NCBI RefSeq assembly: GCF_016907835.1
Contig: NZ_JAFBCT010000001.1
Location: 2,294,001-2,358,000 of the forward strand
Direction: 5' to 3'
Source of the DNA: Agromyces cerinus
GTDB taxonomy: Bacteria > Actinomycetota > Actinomycetes > Actinomycetales > Microbacteriaceae
DNA length: 64,000 nucleotides
Made by a program: the position numbers and the translations under genes. Positions 23,697 through 31,503 of this stretch are shown here, piece after piece. Positions within the stretch are counted from its first letter, which is position 1. The number at the start of each line of letters is the position of its first letter. The notes beneath the pieces are model-generated. The model was not told where the DNA came from. It did not search any database and worked only from the letters and a program-made list of their open reading frames with translations.

Positions 23697-24259
23697 CCGA
23701 TGGATCCGTCGGGGGTCTCGGCCGCAGCTGCGGATGCCGGCGCCTCGTCGACGCCGTAGTCGGGGCAGCGGCAGACGTCGGGCGACCAGGTCGAGCGCTC
23801 GAGCGCGATGTCGCCCATCGGGTTGACGCCCGGCCCTGCGGCGAGCGAGTGCGCGACGAGCGCGTGCAGGCACTTCACGCGCGTGGGCATGCCGCCCGCG
23901 GAGATGCCGGCGAGCTCGGGCACTACGGCGATCGACTCGCGGTCGGCGAGGTAGTCGGTGTGGGCGCGGCCGTAGGCCTCGGCGACGTCCGCATCAGCGG
24001 CCAGCAGCTCGGTGCACTCCACCATGAGCTGGGCGGCCTCGAGGAACGACATCGCGGCAGTCGCCGCCTGGTGCGAGAGGTAGTAGAACGTCGGGAAGGG
24101 CGTGCCGTCGGAGAGGCGCGGCGCCGTGGCGACGACCGTCGGCGCGCCGCACACGCAGCGTGCAGCGATGCCCACGACGTCGCGGGCCGGGCGGCCGAGC
24201 TGCGCCGAGACGATGCGCACATCGCGCTCGCTCACCGGTTCGAAGGGCGGGCGGGTCAT
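23693..24259 (-). CDS. DUF501 domain-containing protein
   Basis: This 188-residue soluble protein carries the DUF501 signature. CVCGAPTVVATAPRLSDGTPFPTFYYLS (in parts, about residues 35-62) holds a Cys-x-Cys, and the C-terminal CRCPDYG holds another. Such pairs may bind a metal. The middle RVKCLHALVAHSLAAGPGVNPMG is very strongly conserved in actinobacteria. The function is unknown. The gene is located between ftsB and the subtilase with ATGA/GTGA overlaps on both sides, the usual actinobacterial order eno - ftsB - DUF501, which points to a housekeeping role. Confidence 0.92.
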   Translation of the reverse strand: MTRPPFEPVSERDVRIVSAQLGRPARDVVGIAARCVCGAPTVVATAPRLSDGTPFPTFYYLSHQAATAAMSFLEAAQLMVECTELLAADADVAEAYGRAHTDYLADRESIAVVPELAGISAGGMPTRVKCLHALVAHSLAAGPGVNPMGDIALERSTWSPDVCRCPDYGVDEAPASAAAAETPDGSIG

Positions 24260-25005
24260 CGGGTCTCCTCGGCTGCGGGTTCTGCTGGCGGTGTCGTGGG
24301 GGTCGGAGCGGGTTCAGCGGGGGGCGCGGCATCGGGGGCGAGCCCGGCGGTCAGCACCGAGCCGAGCAGGGTGGTCATCCAGTCACCCTTCGATTCGGTC
24401 ACTTCGGCCGAGACCTCGGCCATGGCATCCGCCTTCGCCGCCGCCGTTCGGTCGTCGATGACGAGGTAGCTCACCTCGCCCGGCATCACGTAGTACAGGC
24501 GCTCGCGAGCCTGCGTCACGATGAACGTGTCGTCGTTCCAGCGCTCGCGTTCTTCGCGCAGCCGCTGCACCTCCTCCTCCTGGGCGGAGACGGCGGCGCG
24601 GAGCTCGGCGATCTGCTGCCGCTGCTGTGCGAACGCCGCGATGGTCGGCGCCAGCACCACGACGGCGAGCACGAGCACTCCCATCATGATGAGGGAGAAA
24701 CCTGAGAAACGGATGCCGCTGAGCCAGCCCGCTCCGGCTGCGGAGCCCTGCCCGGTCGGCGCCCGCCCTGCGGCGGACTTCGCGGAACCCTTCGGCTTCG
24801 CGCCCGTCGACTTCGATGCCGACGACTTCGGACTCGAGGCCTTCGCGGATGCCGGCGACTTCGCGTTCGAGGCCTTCGAACCCTTCGAGGTCGACGCCGT
24901 CGAACCCGCACCGGGCGACGCGGGGGCGCGCTTCGCGGCCGGCTTCGGGGTCGGCACCGTCGGGCGCCGGGGGGTGCGGCCGGACCGACCGGTGTCGTCG
25001 CGCAT
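24256..25005 (-). CDS. Septum formation initiator (FtsB/DivIC) with long basic tail
   Basis: The 249-residue protein has a single transmembrane helix (about residues 101-122) followed by a coiled coil (about 124-155), the FtsB/DivIC layout for the divisome complex with FtsL and FtsQ. The cytoplasmic part is unusually long: about 95 residues rich in Lys, Ala, Ser and Pro with repeated SPK, SKS and AKP units, like a histone-H1 tail. The C-terminal 35 residues are Pro/Ala/Glu-rich. GAGGAGG lies before the ATG. It is downstream of enolase, past a strong terminator, and translationally coupled to DUF501. Confidence 0.88.
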   Translation of the reverse strand: MRDDTGRSGRTPRRPTVPTPKPAAKRAPASPGAGSTASTSKGSKASNAKSPASAKASSPKSSASKSTGAKPKGSAKSAAGRAPTGQGSAAGAGWLSGIRFSGFSLIMMGVLVLAVVVLAPTIAAFAQQRQQIAELRAAVSAQEEEVQRLREERERWNDDTFIVTQARERLYYVMPGEVSYLVIDDRTAAAKADAMAEVSAEVTESKGDWMTTLLGSVLTAGLAPDAAPPAEPAPTPTTPPAEPAAEETR

Positions 25006-25039
25006 CGCCCCTCCTCGTCATCGCACCCGGAAACGCGAC

Positions 25040-25069
25040 GACGGGGGCGGCCACTCGGCCGCCCCCGTC
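25040..25069 (-). terminator. Strong hairpin between eno and ftsB
   Basis: Thirteen perfect pairs (GACGGGGGCGGCC with GGCCGCCCCCGTC) enclose a 4-nt loop. It follows the eno stop by 13 bp and should end most eno transcripts before ftsB. Confidence 0.8.
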
Positions 25070-25082
25070 ACGTGTGTTGCTT

Positions 25083-26429
<1,347 letters not shown>

Positions 26430-26464
26430 GAGGTCGAGGATGTCTCGTGCCTGCGGCGCAGGTA

Positions 26465-27733
26465 CTACGCGGCGAGGTCGCGGAACGAGAGCGACGCGGC
26501 ATCCGTCGTCTCGGCGCCGACCTGCGCGAACGCGTCGAAGCCGTCGGCGGTGACGCGCTCGAGCAGGGCGCGCAGGTTCTTCACCCGGCGCTCGAGGCGC
26601 ACCCGCGAACCGGATGCCACGAGCTCGCGCTTCAGCTCGAGCAGGCGTGCGGCCGGGACGTCCGTATCGTAGACGAGCACGACCGCGCGCGGGCGCTCCT
26701 CGTCGCGCACGGCGAGCAGGTCGACGATGCGCTCGAAGCCGATCGAGAAGCCGCACGCGGGCACCTCTTGGCCGAGGAAGCGGCCGATCATGCCGTCGTA
26801 GCGGCCGCCGCCGCCGAGCGAGTAGCCGTAGTCGGGGTGGGCGATCTCGAAGATCGTGCCCGTGTAGTAGCCCATGCCGCGCACGAGGGTGGGGTCGAAC
26901 TCGATCGCCGCGTCGGGCAGGGCCGCGCGCAGCGCGAGCAGGTCGGCGTAGGCCTCGCCGTCGAGCCAGGTGGGCGGCGGTGCGACACCATCGGCGAGGT
27001 GCCAGTCGGCGTTGGTCAGCGCCTCGAGTTCGGCGGCGACATCCGCGTCGCCGGTGACGATGCCGAGCTCGGCGAGTTCGGCCGCCACTCCCCCGGTGCC
27101 GATCTTGTCGAGCTTGTCGATCGTGATGAGCGCTCGCTCGCGCAGCTCGTCGGGCACGCCCCACGAGGCGAGGATGCCGGCGAGGATGCGCCGGTCGTTC
27201 AGGCGGATGGTGCAGCCCGCGAGGCCGAGCGCATCGAGCGTCGCGACGGTCGCGGTGAGCAGCTCGAGCTCGGCGAGCGCACCCGCCTCGCCGATGATGT
27301 CGATGTCGCACTGCACGAACTGCCGGTAGCGGCCCTTCTGCGGGCGCTCGGCACGCCACACGGGCGCGATCTGGATCGAGCGGAACACGGGCGGCAGCGC
27401 TGCCCGGTGCGTCGCGTAGAACCGGGCGAGCGGCACCGTGAGGTCGTAGCGCAGCCCTAGGTCGGCGAGCGAGAGCGCGTCGCCGGATGCCGCGGCGCGC
27501 GCGAGGTCGTCGGCGCCGAGCGCGCGCTTCATGACGGCGAAGGCGAGCTTCTCGTTGTCGCCGCCGAGCCCGGCGTGCAGCCGCGACGAGTCCTCCATGA
27601 CGGGCGTCTCGATCTCGTCGAAGCCGTGCGCCGCGTACACCCCGCGGATCACGCCGAGGGCGTGCTCGCGGCGGGCCTTCTCGGCGGGGAGGAAGTCGCG
27701 CATGCCGCGCGGAGGGGTGACGGATGCAGCCAT
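26465..27733 (-). CDS. hisS: Histidine-tRNA ligase
   Basis: The 422-residue class II synthetase charges tRNA-His. It begins with the motif TPPRGMRDFLPAE, which is the conserved HisRS N-terminus. Motif 2 is FRSIQIAPVWRAERPQKGRYRQF, and the histidine-specific motifs LVRGMGYYTGTIFE and YSLGGGGRYDGM follow. The last 90 residues form the anticodon-binding domain. ATG 27733 has GGAAGA 8-9 nt upstream and is preferred over the ATG at 27742. It is followed by eno, which has its own promoter. Confidence 0.95.
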   Translation of the reverse strand: MAASVTPPRGMRDFLPAEKARREHALGVIRGVYAAHGFDEIETPVMEDSSRLHAGLGGDNEKLAFAVMKRALGADDLARAAASGDALSLADLGLRYDLTVPLARFYATHRAALPPVFRSIQIAPVWRAERPQKGRYRQFVQCDIDIIGEAGALAELELLTATVATLDALGLAGCTIRLNDRRILAGILASWGVPDELRERALITIDKLDKIGTGGVAAELAELGIVTGDADVAAELEALTNADWHLADGVAPPPTWLDGEAYADLLALRAALPDAAIEFDPTLVRGMGYYTGTIFEIAHPDYGYSLGGGGRYDGMIGRFLGQEVPACGFSIGFERIVDLLAVRDEERPRAVVLVYDTDVPAARLLELKRELVASGSRVRLERRVKNLRALLERVTADGFDAFAQVGAETTDAASLSFRDLAA

Positions 27734-27812
27734 GCCGACCATTCTTCCAGCACGCGGGCGTCGTTCGCGGCGTGAGACCGCGGGCGCAGCCCCGGCGAGC
27801 GACCACCGCGCC

Positions 27813-28253
27813 TCAGCCCGCGTCGAGCTCGATGCCCTTGGCCGCCGCAGCACGGCGCAGCGCGTCGGCCTCGTCGATGCCGACGGCGACGTAGATGCGC
27901 AACCCGTCGGCGTCGTCGCGCACGAGGTACTCGACGTCGCTCGTCACGATGAGCTCGTCGTCCGCATCGAGGTGACTCCAGCGCACACGCACCAGGGAGA
28001 TGACGTCGGTGAGTGCGCTGACCGCGCGGAGCTCGGGCACGATTCCCGCGAAGCCGAGACGACGGTGGAGCGGGTACGACGACGAGAGCCCGGTCGCCAT
28101 GTCGGCGCGGCTCTCGAGTGCGCCGGCGAAGTCGTCGGTGATCACCATGCCGGGAAGCCCCCAGAACCGGGCGGTGGCATCGGCGTCGAAGTCGCGCTGC
28201 GCCTCGGCGTACCGGTCGAAGAACTCCTCGAGCCGCCAGTCCTCGATGCCCAT
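27813..28253 (-). CDS. NTF2-like protein of unknown function
   Basis: The 146-residue protein looks like an NTF2/SnoaL-type cone fold: an N-terminal helix pair (EDWRLEEFFDRYAEAQRDFDADATARFWG), a strand with GMVITDDF, and a C-terminal sheet with LVRVRWSHLDADDELIVTSDVEYLVRDDADGLRIYV. These proteins can be enzymes or simple ligand binders, and no catalytic residue can be assigned. GGGGG precedes the ATG. The 131-bp gap toward mazG holds a TACCGT box that could be its -10 element and nothing else recognisable. Confidence 0.7.
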   Translation of the reverse strand: MGIEDWRLEEFFDRYAEAQRDFDADATARFWGLPGMVITDDFAGALESRADMATGLSSSYPLHRRLGFAGIVPELRAVSALTDVISLVRVRWSHLDADDELIVTSDVEYLVRDDADGLRIYVAVGIDEADALRRAAAAKGIELDAG

Positions 28254-28385
28254 GCGCCCCCCTCGGGAGTCAAGTTCTCGTCCGACGGTACGCCCGTGAC
28301 GGGTCGACCGCGAGCGTGTCGTCGGCGCGTCACACGGCCGCCGCGAGGCATCCGCCGGCCGCTCAGCGGCGAGCAGGTCGGGGCG

Positions 28386-29063
28386 TCAGTCGGTTCGCGA
28401 TCCGGCGCGCGACTCCTCGGCCGCTCGCACCTCGTCTTCGAGGCCGCGCACGGCGGCGCGCAGCGCCCGCTCGGCGTCGAGACCCTGCGAACGCGCGGAT
28501 GCCACGAGCCCGAGCAGCACCCGGCCGAGCTCGTCCTCATCGACCGGCGCGGCGGCGGGCAGGGCCTGCGCCGTGGCATCCGCCACGCCGACCTTCTCGG
28601 CCTTGCCGAGCACCTTCTGCGCGAGGGCGAGCGCGGGCATGCCGCGCGGGATGCCGTCGAGCACGCTCGTGCGATGCGGCTTCTCGTCGGCCTTCAGGTC
28701 GTCCCAGAAGGCGACGACGTCGGCTGCGGTCTCGGCCTCGCGATCGCCGAAGACGTGCGGATGCCGCGACACCATCTTCGCCGTCATGTGGCGGGCGACG
28801 TCGTCGATGTCGAAGCGCTCGCCGTCGGTGTGGGCCGCGAGATCGGCGTGGAAGAGCACCTGGTAGAGCACGTCGCCGAGCTCCTCGATCATCTCCTCGC
28901 GACTGCCCGACTCGATCGCGTCGATGAGCTCCCAGCTCTCCTCGACGAGATACTGCACGAGGCTCTCGTGGGTCTGGTCCGCGTCCCACGGGCAGCCGCC
29001 CGGTGCCCGGAGCAGGGCCACGGTGTCGATGAGTTCGTCGAGTCCGGGGTGCGCTGCGCTCAT
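28386..29063 (-). CDS. mazG: MazG-family nucleoside triphosphate pyrophosphohydrolase
   Basis: The 225-residue protein removes diphosphate from non-canonical or excess NTPs. The MazG helical bundle is seen at about residues 25-120. EESWELIDAIESG and REEMIEELGDVLYQVLFHA hold the EExxE and ExxD metal ligands. It carries a single complete MazG domain and a degenerate second half, like many actinobacterial MazG proteins, and no toxin-antitoxin partner is near. A leaderless -10 box 6 nt upstream fixes the ATG. It is the last gene of a minus-strand run before hisS. Confidence 0.92.
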   Translation of the reverse strand: MSAAHPGLDELIDTVALLRAPGGCPWDADQTHESLVQYLVEESWELIDAIESGSREEMIEELGDVLYQVLFHADLAAHTDGERFDIDDVARHMTAKMVSRHPHVFGDREAETAADVVAFWDDLKADEKPHRTSVLDGIPRGMPALALAQKVLGKAEKVGVADATAQALPAAAPVDEDELGRVLLGLVASARSQGLDAERALRAAVRGLEDEVRAAEESRAGSRTD

Positions 29064-29069
29064 ACCGGC

Positions 29070-29075
29070 AGCCTA
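29070..29075 (-). promoter_or_regulatory. Leaderless -10 box of mazG
   Basis: TAGGCT on the minus strand lies 6 nt before the ATG at 29063. Confidence 0.6.
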
Positions 29076-29122
29076 GGTGGCGTCGGCCGCGAGCGCGTCG
29101 CCTGAACGCTGCTCCCGAACGC

Positions 29123-29821
29123 TCAGTGCACGACCGCGAGCAGCACGCCGACGGCGATGAACAGCGAGCCGAAGATGCCGTTCAGGATGCGCTGGCCGCG
29201 CACCGAACGGGTGAACCGGCGCAGGCTGTGCGCGGCCACCGCGAAGAATCCCCACATCACGATCACGTCGACGACCACGACGGTCAGACCGACGATCAGG
29301 TACTGCGGCAGGAGCGGCAGCTCGGGGCGGATGAACTGCGGCAGGAAGGCGAGGAAGAACACGATCGCCTTCGGGTTCAGGAGGTTCACCCAGAGCCCCC
29401 TGCGGAACATCGACCAGCGCGACTCGGCGCTCGCGTTCGGCGCCCGCCGCGCGGCATCCGCCTCGCCGTCGGCTGCGCCGTCGCCCTCGTCTGACCCCTC
29501 ATCGGCGCCCTCGCCCTCATCGACCGCCTGCGGCTGCGGCTTCGCGAGCAGTTGCCGGATGCCGAGGTAGACGAGATAGGCGGCGCCCGCGTAGCGGATG
29601 ATCTCGAACGCGACGGGCGATCCTGCGACGAGCACTCCGAGGCCGGCGGCGACGATCAGGATGTGCACGATGAGAGCCGCCTGCTGGCCCAGGATGCCCC
29701 AGATGGAGCGGCGGAACCCCACGTTCAGGGAGTTGCCCATCGTGTTGATCGCACCGGCGCCCGGGGTGAAGCTGATGACGAAGCAGGCGGCGAGGAGCGT
29801 CGCCCAGAGCGAGAGTTGCAC
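29123..29821 (-). CDS. LysE-family exporter with acidic loop
   Basis: The 232-residue membrane protein belongs to the LysE/RhtB translocators, which export amino acids. TPGAGAINTMGNSLNVGFRRS (about residues 19-39) is the family signature, and WVNLLNPKAIVFFLAFLPQF is the second. Between helices 3 and 4 the cytoplasmic loop is extended by about 45 residues rich in Asp, Glu, Gly and Ala (from EGEGADEGSDEGDG to the RRAPN segment). The start is a GTG placed 6 nt after a -10 box. It is divergent from nhaA. Confidence 0.9.
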   Translation of the reverse strand: MQLSLWATLLAACFVISFTPGAGAINTMGNSLNVGFRRSIWGILGQQAALIVHILIVAAGLGVLVAGSPVAFEIIRYAGAAYLVYLGIRQLLAKPQPQAVDEGEGADEGSDEGDGAADGEADAARRAPNASAESRWSMFRRGLWVNLLNPKAIVFFLAFLPQFIRPELPLLPQYLIVGLTVVVVDVIVMWGFFAVAAHSLRRFTRSVRGQRILNGIFGSLFIAVGVLLAVVH

Positions 29822-29827
29822 CGCACC

Positions 29828-29833
29828 AGCGTA
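29828..29833 (-). promoter_or_regulatory. Leaderless -10 box of the LysE-family gene
   Basis: TACGCT on the minus strand lies 6 nt before the GTG at 29821. Confidence 0.6.
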
Positions 29834-29867
29834 GGCGCGGCGCCCGGCCCCGAACGCCCGCCGCCCG

Positions 29868-29873
29868 TAGACT
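29868..29873 (+). promoter_or_regulatory. -10 box of nhaA
   Basis: TAGACT should start RNA near 29880, which leaves a leader of about 107 nt before the nhaA ATG. Confidence 0.55.
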
Positions 29874-29879
29874 GCCCTG

Positions 29880-29986
29880 AGGAGTGCCGGGAAGTCTGGT
29901 CGGCCGACGGGAGACCGTCGTGACCGTACCGCCTTGTCGCACGCGCTTCTCACGCAGCTCGTGCACGTGACTTCCTGGAGTCCGAT
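29880..29986 (+). promoter_or_regulatory. Structured nhaA leader, riboswitch-like
   Basis: The leader can close on itself with a 10-bp helix: CCGGGAAGTC at 29887-29896 pairs with GACTTCCTGG at 29969-29978, including one G-U pair. The 3' strand runs into the Shine-Dalgarno GGAG at 29977-29980. Inside, GGTC (29898-29901) pairs with GACC (29922-29925) and encloses a 6-bp hairpin CGACGG/CCGTCG capped by a GAGA tetraloop (29905-29920). A second hairpin GCACG/CGTGC spans 29939-29964. This is the build of a translational riboswitch. I cannot match it to a named class; the nhaA-I, nhaA-II and Na+-I (DUF1646) RNA classes should be compared. Confidence 0.6.
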
Positions 29987-31186
29987 ATGAACTTCCTCCG
30001 CTCCGAGCGCTGGGCTGCCGCCCTCCTCCTCATCGCCGCCGTCCTCGGCCTCCTGGTCGCGAACCTCTCGTTCGGGCCGGCGCTCATCGAGCTCAAGAAC
30101 GCGCACATCGATCTGCCGTGGCTCGGCCTCGACCTGTCGGCCGGTCACTGGATCAGCGACGGCCTGCTCGCCGTCTTCTTCTTCATCGTCGCGGTCGAGC
30201 TGAAGCGCGAGCTCGTCATCGGCGAGCTCAACAGCCTGTCGAAGGCGTTGCTGCCGGCGATCGCCGCGGTCGGCGGGGTCGTCGTGCCGGCCCTCATCTT
30301 CCTCGCGTTCACGGCGGGCACCGACACGGTCGACGGATGGCCCATCCCCACCGCGACCGACATCGCCTTCGCCCTCGGGGTGCTCGCCATGTTCGGCACC
30401 TGGATCCCGACTCGCGTGCGCGTGTTCCTGCTCGCCCTCGCGGTGCTCGACGACCTCATCGCGATCCTGATCATCGCCTTCTTCTTCACCGCCGACGCGA
30501 ACCTGGCCTCGATCGGCTTCGCGGGCATCGCGATCGCGCTGTTCGGCGCGGTGAGCCGCATGATGAAGCCGCGCTCGGGGTGGATCCTCTCGCGCAGGCC
30601 GCAGTGGCCGATCGTGCTCGTGCTGATCGTGCTCGGCGCGCTCGCCTGGTACTTCGTCTACCAGTCGGGGGTGCACGCGACGATCGCGGGCGTGGCGCTC
30701 GGCCTCGTCATGGCACGCCGCCCCGGAGGCCGCGCGGTGCACGCGCTCGAGCCGTGGTCGAACGGCGTGATCCTGCCGCTCTTCGCCTTCTCGGCGGCGA
30801 TGGTGGCCGTGCCGCAGGTGCAGCCGAGCGAGCTCGACCCGGCGTTCTGGGGCATCCTCATCGGGCTGCCGGTCGGCAAGATCATCGGCATCATGGTGGC
30901 CGGCGGCCTCGGTGCGCTCGTCGTGCGGCGCCGCGCCGGGATTCCGCTCACCCTCGGCGACCTCTTCGTCGTCGGCGCGCTCGGCGGCATCGGCTTCACC
31001 GTCTCGCTGCTCATGAACGAACTCGCCTTCGTCGGGCTGCCCGAGGTCGCAGACGAGGGCACCCTCGCGGTGCTGCTCGGCTCGGGCGTCGCGATCGTCG
31101 TCTCCGCGGTCGTCGTGACGCTGCGCTCGCGCCACTACAAGCGGCACGGCGGTCACGCCGGCGTCGGCGGTGCATTCTCGCGCTGA
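29987..31186 (+). CDS. nhaA: Na+/H+ antiporter NhaA
   Basis: The 399-residue inner-membrane antiporter exports Na+ in exchange for protons. It has about twelve transmembrane segments. WPIPTATDIAFALGVLAMFG (about residues 117-136) and AVLDDLIAILIIAFFF (about residues 151-166) carry the paired Asp residues of the ion site. TLGDLFVVGALGGIGFTVSL is the late conserved helix. GGAG lies 6 nt before the ATG and is paired in the proposed leader structure, so translation may be controlled by an ion or metabolite. It is divergent from the LysE-type gene. Confidence 0.95.
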   Translation: MNFLRSERWAAALLLIAAVLGLLVANLSFGPALIELKNAHIDLPWLGLDLSAGHWISDGLLAVFFFIVAVELKRELVIGELNSLSKALLPAIAAVGGVVVPALIFLAFTAGTDTVDGWPIPTATDIAFALGVLAMFGTWIPTRVRVFLLALAVLDDLIAILIIAFFFTADANLASIGFAGIAIALFGAVSRMMKPRSGWILSRRPQWPIVLVLIVLGALAWYFVYQSGVHATIAGVALGLVMARRPGGRAVHALEPWSNGVILPLFAFSAAMVAVPQVQPSELDPAFWGILIGLPVGKIIGIMVAGGLGALVVRRRAGIPLTLGDLFVVGALGGIGFTVSLLMNELAFVGLPEVADEGTLAVLLGSGVAIVVSAVVVTLRSRHYKRHGGHAGVGGAFSR

Positions 31187-31194
31187 CCGCGTGC

Positions 31195-31200
31195 GACACT
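31195..31200 (+). promoter_or_regulatory. Weak leaderless -10 box
   Basis: GACACT is followed by 6 nt and the ATG at 31207. It departs from TAnnnT at the first position only. Confidence 0.35.
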
Positions 31201-31206
31201 CGAACG

Positions 31207-31503
31207 ATGAGCGACAGCACGCCAGCCGCCCGGTTCCTTCGCGCCGAACTCCAGGAGACCCGACGTCGGGGGCTCGGCAAGGCCTGGCACGCCGCGCTGC
31301 TCCTCGCCGGTGAGGCCACAGGGCTCGGTGGGCCGTCGGTCGCCGATCTCGTGATCGTGCGCACGGGCACCGACGCCCCCGTGATTCGCACGCGCGCCGG
31401 ATCGCTCGATGAGGCCGATGCCCTCCTGCGTGCGATCAACGCCGACCTCGAGCAGATGTCGGTCGAGGAGTTCCTCTCCGAGTGGGGTCACCTGAAGGTC
31501 TAG
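31207..31503 (+). CDS. Small hypothetical protein
   Basis: The protein has 98 residues and no transmembrane or signal segment. It starts with MSDSTPAARFLRAELQETRRRGLG, a helical basic part, and ends with an acidic part EADALLRAINADLEQMSVEEFLSEWG. I do not recognise a family. The start is supported by the spacing to a -10-like box. Its stop codon overlaps the stop region of the convergent mfd by 4 bp, so the two transcripts must run into each other. It lies 20 bp after nhaA and could also be read through from that gene. Confidence 0.65.
   Translation: MSDSTPAARFLRAELQETRRRGLGKAWHAALLLAGEATGLGGPSVADLVIVRTGTDAPVIRTRAGSLDEADALLRAINADLEQMSVEEFLSEWGHLKV

Noticed and set aside
22362..24259. A type VII secretion locus around the mycosin-like protease.
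   Set aside because: No EccB, EccC, EccD, WXG100 or PE/PPE-like gene is present on either side.
29880..29986. The GGGAAGTCTGGTCGG segment in the nhaA leader as a cobalamin riboswitch.
   Set aside because: It has a faint likeness to one cobalamin-riboswitch element only. The other conserved boxes are absent and the gene is not cobalamin-related.
30118..31503. A longer version of the gene at 31207 reaching back into nhaA.
   Set aside because: The upstream part of the frame lies inside the well-supported nhaA gene and encodes Arg-rich low-complexity sequence. A -10-like box and ATG support 31207.
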